64,000 nt of DNA. It comes from Rhodopirellula baltica. GTDB taxonomy: Bacteria; Planctomycetota; Planctomycetia; Pirellulales; Pirellulaceae. The notes under the pieces were generated by a model, which was not told the origin of the DNA, made no database searches, and saw nothing but the letters and a program-made list of their open reading frames with translations. Location of the stretch: positions 1 through 64,000 of the forward strand of contig PPHI01000044.1 of the NCBI GenBank assembly GCA_002901265.1, in the 5' to 3' direction. Below, in pieces: positions 28,325-35,923 of this stretch (positions are counted from its first letter, which is position 1; each line of letters opens with the position of its first letter). The position numbers and the translations under genes are program-made.

Positions 28325-29200
28325 CTAGCGGACCTCATCGGCAACGTCCGATTGTTGCCCGAATTGCTCGATCGCGGATCGCAAATCAGACTGCTGCAGC
28401 GGTGCGGCTTCCGCTGGCGAAGTCGAAGTCAGATTCACCGCATCAGTTGTGGGGCTTGCCGCGTTTGGCGCCGCACCAACTGGCTGGGAAGAGTCTGGCT
28501 GGGTAACGTTCGCCACACCGGGAGTCACTTCCACTTGCAACGGGTCGGCGGGAACGGGGGGCGACGCCAGCTCGGCCACGGGAATCGCTTTCATCGCCAT
28601 CACACGAAGATTGTTTGCTTCGTTGGATTCCATGAACTGGTCATAGCTGTCGACGGCAACCAAGATCCGGCTGCATCCGACGGAGCCGCCATTGAACTGT
28701 CCCATCGCGAGTGCTTCGACGGGAAGCGTCATCGTCAACTGAATCGCTTCACCAGCCGCGATACAGTCAATGGTTTCTGTGACATTCGGGCAGGTTGGAT
28801 GAATGCGTCCCAATAATCCGACCAACGTGACACGCATTCCCTGTACGTCGCGGGTGCTGCAGTTTTTGATCACGACGTCGAACGCCGGTCCACACCCGGG
28901 CTGAGGTGCCGCGTGTTGAACGATGGAATACATCTCCAAATCCCCCAGTTCCGACACGGGAACTTGGATCGGACCGAGTGGATGGGGAATATTGAATCCG
29001 ACCGATTGATCGTGATCATTGTTGACGCCATAACGCATCAGCAAGGAGATCACATGGTCACAGCGTTGCGGTCCGACAAGTAGACGGTGCAAGTCGATCT
29101 CGTCCGCATCAGCTTGGTTGGGCGCGACAACTTGCGGAACCACAGTTGCCGACAACAGCATCATTAAGGCGACGGATCGTTTCAAGAGTTTGCGATTCAT
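28325..29200 (-). CDS. Secreted CARDB-like protein of unknown function
   Basis: A 291-residue exported protein. The N-terminus MNRKLLKRSVALMMLL is a Sec signal peptide, probably cut in the Ala-rich run near ADADE. A central domain of about 110 residues resembles CARDB, a bacterial Ig-like adhesion fold: FDVVIKNCSTRDVQGMRV, then LVAVDSYDQFMESNEANNLRV, the DxxxxxxExNEANN pattern. Conserved Cys pairs (NCS, PNVTETIDC, GCS) suggest disulfides. The last 80 residues are Pro-, Ala-, Thr- and Ser-rich and look disordered. ATG 29200 is preferred over 29248 because it starts the signal peptide. The role may be cell-surface structure; this is inference. Confidence 0.75.
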   Translation of the reverse strand: MNRKLLKRSVALMMLLSATVVPQVVAPNQADADEIDLHRLLVGPQRCDHVISLLMRYGVNNDHDQSVGFNIPHPLGPIQVPVSELGDLEMYSIVQHAAPQPGCGPAFDVVIKNCSTRDVQGMRVTLVGLLGRIHPTCPNVTETIDCIAAGEAIQLTMTLPVEALAMGQFNGGSVGCSRILVAVDSYDQFMESNEANNLRVMAMKAIPVAELASPPVPADPLQVEVTPGVANVTQPDSSQPVGAAPNAASPTTDAVNLTSTSPAEAAPLQQSDLRSAIEQFGQQSDVADEVR

Positions 29201-29324
29201 GACATCACTTTTGTTGGATGAAAGGGAGTGGTTAACGAACTCTTTCAACCAAGCGAAATCAGTGCTGCGTTGTTACCGGGAATCGCGTCGACGATTGTGC
29301 AATAAAAAAGACGTGTGTGCCAAC

Positions 29325-29364
29325 AAAAACACCCGGCATCGGAACGGATCCGAATTGCCGGGTG
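29325..29364 (-). terminator. Rho-independent terminator of the Tyr/Gly-rich protein gene
   Basis: Read on the minus strand, CACCCGGCA and its partner TGCCGGGTG (29330-29338 and 29356-29364) form a 9-bp GC-rich stem, extended inside by TCGGA/TCCGA, followed directly by TTTTTG. It lies about 40 bp after the stop at 29406. It is the best intrinsic terminator in the window. Confidence 0.85.
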
Positions 29365-29405
29365 ATGTTGATTCGATTCTTGTGGCGATGCCACGGTGGC
29401 TACGA

Positions 29406-29819
29406 TTAGTAGCAAGCCCAGTAGCTGGTGTAGACCGGTACGTGGTACGTCACTGGGTAGCAGTAGTTGTACGTGACCGGGCGGTAGCAACCGTAGTTGT
29501 AGTGCGGACGGTAGTAGCTGTATCCGTAGTTGTAGCAACCGCGGTTGTAGCCACCGTAGCCGTGGCCGTAGCCATAGCCGACACGTCGGAAGCAAGCGGC
29601 GATCGCGTCTTCATCATTCTCGTCGTCGCCCATCAAGGCATCGACGTCAGCTTGCCCGAGGATGTCTTCGTCTTCGAGTGATGCCGAACTGTCAGCAGCA
29701 ACAGCACTGATGGTGTTGCCTTCCAAAGCGGCCAACGACTTCAGCAAGTCGTCATCTGCACTGACGGTTCCCATGAACATGACCATCGGCACAACGGTAA
29801 ACAGGATTCGCTTCAACAT
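29406..29819 (-). CDS. Tyr/Gly-rich secreted protein
   Basis: A 137-residue protein with a signal peptide (MLKRILFTVVPMVMFMGTVSA) cut before DDDLL. The middle (about 25-70) is acidic. The last 60 residues are built from Tyr, Gly, Asn, His and Pro in short near-repeats: GYGYGHGYGGYNRG, YNYGYSYYRPHYNYG and YPVTYHVPVY, with several Cys. Such composition suggests a structural or cross-linkable surface protein, but the family is unknown to me. ATG 29819 has AAGGAA 7 nt upstream (29827-29832), one of the few good ribosome binding sites here. A strong terminator follows, so it is probably a single-gene transcript. Confidence 0.8.
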   Translation of the reverse strand: MLKRILFTVVPMVMFMGTVSADDDLLKSLAALEGNTISAVAADSSASLEDEDILGQADVDALMGDDENDEDAIAACFRRVGYGYGHGYGGYNRGCYNYGYSYYRPHYNYGCYRPVTYNYCYPVTYHVPVYTSYWACY

Positions 29820-29956
29820 GGTTTGGTTCCTTGAAATTGGATTCGACAGAGCGTTTGTTTGGAATGAAAACGGTGAGGTCTGTCGTCTGCTCGCCGCTTT
29901 CGCTGTTCTTGACACATGTAGCCAAGCGGTCGAGTTCGAAGAGTGTTTCCAACTTT

Positions 29957-30898
29957 TCAAGAATTCTTTTCAGGCTGCGAAATATTGATCTCGCAGCACA
30001 TTGTCGAAGCGGTTTGGAGTGTCGCGGCGTGGATCGAGACAATATCGTCAATATTAGGGGCGTACCCGCCGCTCATCGCCACCGCGACAGGAATCGATCG
30101 ATCGCGGCACCATTGCAGTGCGATTTGGTCTCGACGCACCAAGCCGGCTTTGGTCAACCGCATCCGACCAAGCCGGTCGCCTTCGTAGGGATCCGCACCT
30201 GCCAGGTAGATTGCCAAATCGAAGGATTCGCTTTGATGGAAACGGTCGAGGGCGCCCAAGGCGTCGGCAAGATGAGCCAAGTAGGTGTCGTCGTTTGTGC
30301 CATCGGCAAGTGGCACATCGATATCGCTAGGAACTTTTCGCAGCGGAAAGTTCTTTGCACCATGCATCGAAAGCGTGATCGCGGTGGGATCGCCCGCCAA
30401 AATTGACGCCGTCCCGTTGCCTTGATGCACATCCAGATCGATCACACAGGCGCGGCCAATTTTTGATTCCGTTTGCAACACGCGAATCGCAACCGCCGCG
30501 TCATTAAACACACAGTACCCTTCACCTGCATCGGCGAACGCATGATGCGTGCCCCCCGCCAGGTTTGCTGCAATGCCATCGGCGAGTGCTGCCAAGCCGG
30601 CGGCGATCGTCGCACCGGTACTTCGCCGCGAACGCTCCAGCATTTTCTCCGACCATGGAAATCCGATCCGACGGATCTCGTTTGTCGACAACGTACCGGT
30701 TTTTACACGTTCGATATAACTGGCATCATGACAGAGCTCCAGTTGCTGGTCCGTCGCCGCCGGTGGGACCAACAGAACATCGCCACGATGATGCGAACTG
30801 GTGGCGACGTGTCGACGCAGTCGCCGATACTTGTCCATCGGGAACCGGTGCGTTTCCGGCAAAGGCAGTTCGAAGTGGTCGGTATAAAACAGCTTCAC
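29957..30898 (-). CDS. Histone deacetylase family hydrolase
   Basis: A 313-residue zinc-dependent deacetylase of the HDAC/AcuC/acetylpolyamine amidohydrolase superfamily. Catalytic features are present: AGGTHHAF (His pair 118-119), DLDVHQGNGT (Asp and His zinc ligands about 154-156), AGADPYEGD (third ligand Asp about 233) and SGGY, where the transition-state Tyr lies. Short loops and the N-terminus LFYTDHFELPLPETHRFPMDKY resemble class IV-like bacterial members. The substrate may be acetyl-lysine or an acetylated small molecule. It starts at GTG 30898, only 36 bp from the divergent membrane protein gene. Confidence 0.92.
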   Translation of the reverse strand: MKLFYTDHFELPLPETHRFPMDKYRRLRRHVATSSHHRGDVLLVPPAATDQQLELCHDASYIERVKTGTLSTNEIRRIGFPWSEKMLERSRRSTGATIAAGLAALADGIAANLAGGTHHAFADAGEGYCVFNDAAVAIRVLQTESKIGRACVIDLDVHQGNGTASILAGDPTAITLSMHGAKNFPLRKVPSDIDVPLADGTNDDTYLAHLADALGALDRFHQSESFDLAIYLAGADPYEGDRLGRMRLTKAGLVRRDQIALQWCRDRSIPVAVAMSGGYAPNIDDIVSIHAATLQTASTMCCEINISQPEKNS

Positions 30899-30934
30899 AA
30901 TTAAATCATCGAATCAACAAACGGATAAAACAAG

Positions 30935-31525
30935 ATGAGCGATTCCCCCCAGAACCCCTACATCGCGTCCGGCCAAAATGCGGGCCCGATCTCCCGACGT
31001 GTTCCCAGCAGCATTTCCCAAACCGCAATGACAGGGGTGGTGATCACGCTTGCCCTCGCTTCCAGCGTCGTCGTTTTGTCTGGGATCTTATCTTATCTGA
31101 CACTCAGCGACTTTCCGGAAGACCAACCGCTGTTCCAGTTTGGCGGCAACGACTTGCTGTTCCTGATCGTTGGTGCGGCGGCAACAATCCTGACCGTTCC
31201 GATCGCTGCCATCGTTCCGCAAGTGATGAAGAAACAAGCGACCGAACAACTCCGTTCGGCAGACGTTGACCTGCCACGACCGCTTAACGCCGATTCAGAA
31301 TTGCCCGTCGAAGCGAAACATTTTTTGGGGGCGATGCAGACCAGCGCGATTATTGGGCAAGCTTTGTTCGAAGGCCCGGCGATGATGAACGCCGTGCTGA
31401 TGATGATCGACCACAATTTCGCCCACTTGATCTTTGTCGCGATCGGACTGGTCGGCATCCTTGCTCAGACACCAACGGCGGGACGACTGACCGCGGCCAT
31501 CGAAGACGCTTCGATGCCGCGGTAG
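30935..31525 (+). CDS. Multi-pass membrane protein of unknown function
   Basis: A 196-residue protein with a polar N-terminus (SDSPQNPYIASGQNAGP) and about four membrane segments: around VVITLALASSVVVLSGILSY, LLFLIVGAAATILTVPIAAIV, SAIIGQALFEGPAMMNAVLM and LIFVAIGLVGILAQ. The NPY-type soluble N-terminus followed by membrane helices is frequent in planctomycete proteins of unknown role. It is divergent from the HDAC-family gene and converges on the SelA-like gene (20-bp gap). No catalytic motif was seen. Confidence 0.75.
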   Translation: MSDSPQNPYIASGQNAGPISRRVPSSISQTAMTGVVITLALASSVVVLSGILSYLTLSDFPEDQPLFQFGGNDLLFLIVGAAATILTVPIAAIVPQVMKKQATEQLRSADVDLPRPLNADSELPVEAKHFLGAMQTSAIIGQALFEGPAMMNAVLMMIDHNFAHLIFVAIGLVGILAQTPTAGRLTAAIEDASMPR

Positions 31526-31545
31526 AGCTGGGATCGCGATTTAAA

Positions 31546-32856
31546 TCAGTCGGATTCTGATTCGTCCGTCGAAGGTGCCAACGCCTCCGCAACCAAGCTG
31601 TCTGCGGATGCCGGTAGCCAACGGAAGTCAATCACCAAGTCGTCTCCGTCAACCGACGCGATCACAGCCGGCGTTTGCTGAAGCAGGTGCGTAGCCCAAG
31701 ATTGGGCGGAAAACTTGCGGTGCCGCAATCGCAACTGACGCGACGGAAAATGCCATCGCTGGCCGATACCTAAGACGGCATCGGATTGATTGATCTGGCA
31801 CGAAGCGATCACCGGTGAAGCGGTCAAGCGGGTCGCCATGCGTTCCGCTCGGCTGCGGAGATTATCCACCGCCGTATCCACCAATGCCTCCAGCGGGCTG
31901 GGCACGTTGATCATCGCCGACAAAAGCATGGCGGCGATCGCTTGATTGGCGGCCGCGAATTTCCAAACAACGTTTGCACGAATCGTCGATAACAGCTCTG
32001 CTTTTCCGGCAATCACCCCCGCCGGCGCCGCGCCGATCATCGGACCTGCCGCGGCAACGACGATATCGAAATCGGATTGCAAAAGCGTTTTGACACTTGG
32101 TACGCCTTCAATGCGATCATCGATGGTGGCGATCGGCAACACCGCGACTTGGATCACGTCGTCGCCAGATAGCGCGACAGGCGTTAGTGGATGTTGGCCA
32201 TCATCGGCGGTAACCACGACAGCGCGTTCAATCGACTGAAAATCGGCGACATCGACTGCGCCGACACCACCACATTGGTCGACTTGATACCCGGCAAACG
32301 CATCGGGTAGTGGCAAACCAGATGGCAATCGAATGGCGTGCGCGCGATGTACGACGATGCGTCGCTGCTGGGATCCGGTCAATGCAACCAGTGACCGAAT
32401 GGCCGCATCAAAGTTGTTGGCAACTAACATTGAATGATGCGACAAATCGAGCTGCCGTGTTAGCGCATCGTCGATCTGCTGATCGGCCTTTTGCCCCAAG
32501 CAGTTGCCCTGCAATAAATCACAACCGAGTTGTACGACCGGGGCGTTCAACGGAATCCCCGTTCCTTGCGAATTCAACAATGTACCGGACGCGTTGTAGG
32601 CCACGGCGGCGATTTCGTGGTCGCGTTCAGACCAGCGGAGAATCGTCGAGCGACCTTGGTCGAACGCACCGCGTGCGGTTTCGCTGGCCGTTTTCACAAT
32701 CGCATCGAGACTTTTCGATGCGTTGTCGGGAAGTTCGCGAAGCAACTCGCTGGCCTGTTGCCGAACCTTTTTAATGGTTTCCGGGTCGCTCGCTTTTCGG
32801 GCCACATCGGCAACGCCGTTTCGAATCGCATCGACGGCCCAGGGTGGTAAACGCAT
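31546..32856 (-). CDS. SelA-like protein lacking the PLP lysine
   Basis: A 436-residue protein resembling L-seryl-tRNA(Sec) selenium transferase. Landmarks in order are AVAYNASGTLLNSQGTG (SelA: INATGTVLHTN), LVANNFDAAIRSLVALTG, AAAGPMIGAAPAGVIAGK (SelA: SGDKLLGGPQAGIIVG) and the C-terminal VIASVDGDDLVIDFRWLP. The lysine that binds pyridoxal phosphate in SelA is Pro here by this alignment, so selenocysteine synthesis is unlikely. A helical N-terminal region precedes it. ATG 32856 was chosen. It follows the CPXCG gene on the same strand by 79 bp and may share its transcript. The role is unknown; the fold assignment is by hand alignment. Confidence 0.72.
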   Translation of the reverse strand: MRLPPWAVDAIRNGVADVARKASDPETIKKVRQQASELLRELPDNASKSLDAIVKTASETARGAFDQGRSTILRWSERDHEIAAVAYNASGTLLNSQGTGIPLNAPVVQLGCDLLQGNCLGQKADQQIDDALTRQLDLSHHSMLVANNFDAAIRSLVALTGSQQRRIVVHRAHAIRLPSGLPLPDAFAGYQVDQCGGVGAVDVADFQSIERAVVVTADDGQHPLTPVALSGDDVIQVAVLPIATIDDRIEGVPSVKTLLQSDFDIVVAAAGPMIGAAPAGVIAGKAELLSTIRANVVWKFAAANQAIAAMLLSAMINVPSPLEALVDTAVDNLRSRAERMATRLTASPVIASCQINQSDAVLGIGQRWHFPSRQLRLRHRKFSAQSWATHLLQQTPAVIASVDGDDLVIDFRWLPASADSLVAEALAPSTDESESD

Positions 32857-32935
32857 GAAAGTAGTATCGTCTCGGTGGTGATTCAAACGCCGCGTGCCAA
32901 ACACTGTTGTTGGGCATCGCAAACGAGTATTGGGG

Positions 32936-33209
32936 TTAGTAGCGGTCTTGTTCGGATTCCGCCCAAACGATCGCCCGAGCGCCAGTCAAAACTGACGTGG
33001 ATCACCATTGGGGTGCAACACACCGGGCAGTCTTCGACGTAGCTTTGCGTGTGGCCGGCGATCGGGTCGAGCGGGATAACGATTTCCTCGCCGCAGTTTT
33101 CGCAAATGTAGCTGCCTTCGCCATCAAAGTTTTCGGTTCCCGCATCATTCAAATCGACATCGGAGTTGCCGACAGGATCTCGGGACTCAAACAGTTCGCT
33201 TTCATCCAT
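32936..33209 (-). pseudogene. CPXCG zinc-ribbon protein, left copy frameshifted by one extra base
   Basis: The first 75 residues match the intact right-arm copy: a Cys pair in YICENCGEEIVIPLDP and the second in YVEDCPVCCTPMVIHV. An extra A at 32984 then changes the frame after HVSFD, replacing the normal 15-residue tail by 33 unrelated residues ending at 32883. Family members end soon after the second Cys pair with an acidic tail, as the right copy does, so the left version is the altered one. Sequencing or assembly error is as likely as mutation. Confidence 0.85.
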
Positions 33210-33242
33210 GGGAGCACCATTGTTTCGACGAGAATGTGTTTT

Positions 33243-33274
33243 CTAGATTCACACGATGCTAGATTCACACGATG
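33243..33274 (+). repeat. Two tandem 16-bp repeats near the centre, left arm
   Basis: CTAGATTCACACGATG occurs twice head to tail (33243-33258 and 33259-33274), 34 bp upstream of the CPXCG start on the minus strand. It sits where a promoter or operator would be. The mirrored pair is at 33549-33580. Confidence 0.85.
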
Positions 33275-33311
33275 TCCGGAATATCCCTGTGGATGTTGCG
33301 AAACTGCCGCG

Positions 33312-33511
33312 TATAGCCAGTGTTGTACGGAATAGACGGCAATCGCGTTTCCGACAGGACGACGTTCTGATTGGAATTGTATCATGCCGTCAGCCTTTTC
33401 ACGCCTCTGGTGTCTTTGACTTGCGGTTAGGAATTCGACAATGAACGACAAGCGAAAATGGTTGACGCGTCGCGTCGCCAGTGTTGTGGCCGGAACGGTC
33501 GTCCTTGTGGG
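33312..33511. other. 200-bp unique spacer at the centre of the inverted repeat
   Basis: The only sequence between the two arms. Arms pair up to 33311/33512 and fail at the next base. The spacer is not itself palindromic, so it is not a simple hairpin tip. It contains a likely gene start at 33441 on the plus strand and AT-rich stretches around 33370-33382. Either the left or the right boundary, but probably not both, joins sequences that are neighbours in the genome. Confidence 0.9.
33441..33511 (+). CDS. 5' end of a gene with a signal peptide, probably cut at the right junction
   Basis: ATG 33441 is preceded by AGGA at 33429-33432 with 8-nt spacing. The first 24 codons read as an export signal: MNDKRKWLTRRVASVVAG, then VVLVG. 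The frame continues past 33511 into the right arm for 53 more codons (stop at 33674), but there it runs across the CPXCG start in another frame, which is unlikely to be natural. I infer that the true gene continues elsewhere and that the right boundary of the spacer is the false join. If the left boundary is the false one, this would be a 77-residue protein overlapping the CPXCG gene. Confidence 0.5.
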
Positions 33512-33548
33512 CGCGGCAGTTTCGCAACATCCACAGGGATATTCCGGA

Positions 33549-33580
33549 CATCGTGTGAATCTAGCATCGTGTGAATCTAG
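33549..33580 (+). repeat. Two tandem 16-bp repeats near the centre, right arm
   Basis: Mirror copy of 33243-33274: CATCGTGTGAATCTAG twice, upstream of the intact CPXCG gene. Confidence 0.85.
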
Positions 33581-33613
33581 AAAACACATTCTCGTCGAAA
33601 CAATGGTGCTCCC

Positions 33614-33886
33614 ATGGATGAAAGCGAACTGTTTGAGTCCCGAGATCCTGTCGGCAACTCCGATGTCGATTTGAATGATGCGGGAACCGAAAACTTTGAT
33701 GGCGAAGGCAGCTACATTTGCGAAAACTGCGGCGAGGAAATCGTTATCCCGCTCGACCCGATCGCCGGCCACACGCAAAGCTACGTCGAAGACTGCCCGG
33801 TGTGTTGCACCCCAATGGTGATCCACGTCAGTTTTGACGGCGCTCGGGCGATCGTTTGGGCGGAATCCGAACAAGACCGCTACTAA
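33614..33886 (+). CDS. CPXCG motif cysteine-rich protein, intact copy
   Basis: A 90-residue zinc-ribbon protein of the Cys_rich_CPXG type. The first Cys pair is CENCG (a variant of CPXCG) in GSYICENCGEEIVIPLDP; the second is EDCPVCCTPMVIHV. An acidic N-terminal stretch of about 30 residues precedes the ribbon, and the protein ends AESEQDRY, as usual for the family. The function is unknown; the four cysteines should bind one zinc. It starts at ATG 33614 and is followed after 79 bp by the SelA-like gene on the same strand. This copy defines the correct reading frame against which the left copy is frameshifted. Confidence 0.9.
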   Translation: MDESELFESRDPVGNSDVDLNDAGTENFDGEGSYICENCGEEIVIPLDPIAGHTQSYVEDCPVCCTPMVIHVSFDGARAIVWAESEQDRY

Positions 33887-33965
33887 CCCCAATACTCGTT
33901 TGCGATGCCCAACAACAGTGTTTGGCACGCGGCGTTTGAATCACCACCGAGACGATACTACTTTC

Positions 33966-35276
33966 ATGCGTTTACCACCCTGGGCCGTCGATGCGATTCG
34001 AAACGGCGTTGCCGATGTGGCCCGAAAAGCGAGCGACCCGGAAACCATTAAAAAGGTTCGGCAACAGGCCAGCGAGTTGCTTCGCGAACTTCCCGACAAC
34101 GCATCGAAAAGTCTCGATGCGATTGTGAAAACGGCCAGCGAAACCGCACGCGGTGCGTTCGACCAAGGTCGCTCGACGATTCTCCGCTGGTCTGAACGCG
34201 ACCACGAAATCGCCGCCGTGGCCTACAACGCGTCCGGTACATTGTTGAATTCGCAAGGAACGGGGATTCCGTTGAACGCCCCGGTCGTACAACTCGGTTG
34301 TGATTTATTGCAGGGCAACTGCTTGGGGCAAAAGGCCGATCAGCAGATCGACGATGCGCTAACACGGCAGCTCGATTTGTCGCATCATTCAATGTTAGTT
34401 GCCAACAACTTTGATGCGGCCATTCGGTCACTGGTTGCATTGACCGGATCCCAGCAGCGACGCATCGTCGTACATCGCGCGCACGCCATTCGATTGCCAT
34501 CTGGTTTGCCACTACCCGATGCGTTTGCCGGGTATCAAGTCGACCAATGTGGTGGTGTCGGCGCAGTCGATGTCGCCGATTTTCAGTCGATTGAACGCGC
34601 TGTCGTGGTTACCGCCGATGATGGCCAACATCCACTAACGCCTGTCGCGCTATCTGGCGACGACGTGATCCAAGTCGCGGTGTTGCCGATCGCCACCATC
34701 GATGATCGCATTGAAGGCGTACCAAGTGTCAAAACGCTTTTGCAATCCGATTTCGATATCGTCGTTGCCGCGGCAGGTCCGATGATCGGCGCGGCGCCGG
34801 CGGGGGTGATTGCCGGAAAAGCAGAGCTGTTATCGACGATTCGTGCAAACGTTGTTTGGAAATTCGCGGCCGCCAATCAAGCGATCGCCGCCATGCTTTT
34901 GTCGGCGATGATCAACGTGCCCAGCCCGCTGGAGGCATTGGTGGATACGGCGGTGGATAATCTCCGCAGCCGAGCGGAACGCATGGCGACCCGCTTGACC
35001 GCTTCACCGGTGATCGCTTCGTGCCAGATCAATCAATCCGATGCCGTCTTAGGTATCGGCCAGCGATGGCATTTTCCGTCGCGTCAGTTGCGATTGCGGC
35101 ACCGCAAGTTTTCCGCCCAATCTTGGGCTACGCACCTGCTTCAGCAAACGCCGGCTGTGATCGCGTCGGTTGACGGAGACGACTTGGTGATTGACTTCCG
35201 TTGGCTACCGGCATCCGCAGACAGCTTGGTTGCGGAGGCGTTGGCACCTTCGACGGACGAATCAGAATCCGACTGA
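33966..35276 (+). CDS. SelA-like protein lacking the PLP lysine (mirror copy)
   Basis: Identical in translation to the gene at 31546-32856, on the opposite strand. The frame opens upstream at 33834, but ATG 33966 (MRLPPWAVDAI) is the sensible start because the extension overlaps the CPXCG gene. Confidence 0.7.
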   Translation: MRLPPWAVDAIRNGVADVARKASDPETIKKVRQQASELLRELPDNASKSLDAIVKTASETARGAFDQGRSTILRWSERDHEIAAVAYNASGTLLNSQGTGIPLNAPVVQLGCDLLQGNCLGQKADQQIDDALTRQLDLSHHSMLVANNFDAAIRSLVALTGSQQRRIVVHRAHAIRLPSGLPLPDAFAGYQVDQCGGVGAVDVADFQSIERAVVVTADDGQHPLTPVALSGDDVIQVAVLPIATIDDRIEGVPSVKTLLQSDFDIVVAAAGPMIGAAPAGVIAGKAELLSTIRANVVWKFAAANQAIAAMLLSAMINVPSPLEALVDTAVDNLRSRAERMATRLTASPVIASCQINQSDAVLGIGQRWHFPSRQLRLRHRKFSAQSWATHLLQQTPAVIASVDGDDLVIDFRWLPASADSLVAEALAPSTDESESD

Positions 35277-35296
35277 TTTAAATCGCGATCCCAGCT

Positions 35297-35887
35297 CTAC
35301 CGCGGCATCGAAGCGTCTTCGATGGCCGCGGTCAGTCGTCCCGCCGTTGGTGTCTGAGCAAGGATGCCGACCAGTCCGATCGCGACAAAGATCAAGTGGG
35401 CGAAATTGTGGTCGATCATCATCAGCACGGCGTTCATCATCGCCGGGCCTTCGAACAAAGCTTGCCCAATAATCGCGCTGGTCTGCATCGCCCCCAAAAA
35501 ATGTTTCGCTTCGACGGGCAATTCTGAATCGGCGTTAAGCGGTCGTGGCAGGTCAACGTCTGCCGAACGGAGTTGTTCGGTCGCTTGTTTCTTCATCACT
35601 TGCGGAACGATGGCAGCGATCGGAACGGTCAGGATTGTTGCCGCCGCACCAACGATCAGGAACAGCAAGTCGTTGCCGCCAAACTGGAACAGCGGTTGGT
35701 CTTCCGGAAAGTCGCTGAGTGTCAGATAAGATAAGATCCCAGACAAAACGACGACGCTGGAAGCGAGGGCAAGCGTGATCACCACCCCTGTCATTGCGGT
35801 TTGGGAAATGCTGCTGGGAACACGTCGGGAGATCGGGCCCGCATTTTGGCCGGACGCGATGTAGGGGTTCTGGGGGGAATCGCTCAT
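35297..35887 (-). CDS. Multi-pass membrane protein (mirror copy)
   Basis: Identical in translation to 30935-31525, including all four predicted membrane segments. It converges on the SelA-like copy. Confidence 0.72.
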   Translation of the reverse strand: MSDSPQNPYIASGQNAGPISRRVPSSISQTAMTGVVITLALASSVVVLSGILSYLTLSDFPEDQPLFQFGGNDLLFLIVGAAATILTVPIAAIVPQVMKKQATEQLRSADVDLPRPLNADSELPVEAKHFLGAMQTSAIIGQALFEGPAMMNAVLMMIDHNFAHLIFVAIGLVGILAQTPTAGRLTAAIEDASMPR

Positions 35888-35923
35888 CTTGTTTTATCCG
35901 TTTGTTGATTCGATGATTTAATT

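Larger units (their letters stand above)
2822..33311 (+). repeat. Left arm of a giant inverted repeat (at least 30.5 kb)
   Basis: Positions 2822-33311 reappear as the reverse complement of 33512-64000. Mirrored genes sum to 66822 at every boundary checked, for example 8827/57995, 12905/53917 and 4305/62517. Inside 32984 the sum becomes 66823 because of one extra A in this arm. All encoded proteins in the two arms read identically except the CPXCG protein. The arm begins at 2822 only because the window ends at 64000; the true outer limit is not visible. Confidence 0.97.

Noticed and set aside
31546-32856. An active selenocysteine synthase (selA)
   Set aside because: The PLP-binding lysine is missing in the alignment, and no selB, selD or tRNA-Sec is nearby.
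33312-33511. A covalently closed hairpin telomere of a linear replicon read through from both strands
   Set aside because: A read-through telomere should be symmetrical to its tip with at most a few unpaired bases. Here 200 bp of asymmetric sequence separates the arms, and no protelomerase gene was seen.
33243-33580. A CRISPR array from the repeated CTAGATTCACACGATG units
   Set aside because: Only two units per arm with no spacers between them, and no cas genes.
33149-33928. A 259-codon minus-strand frame crossing the centre of the repeat
   Set aside because: It runs antisense through one CPXCG copy, across the spacer and out of frame through the other. It exists only because of the fold-back and carries no domain.
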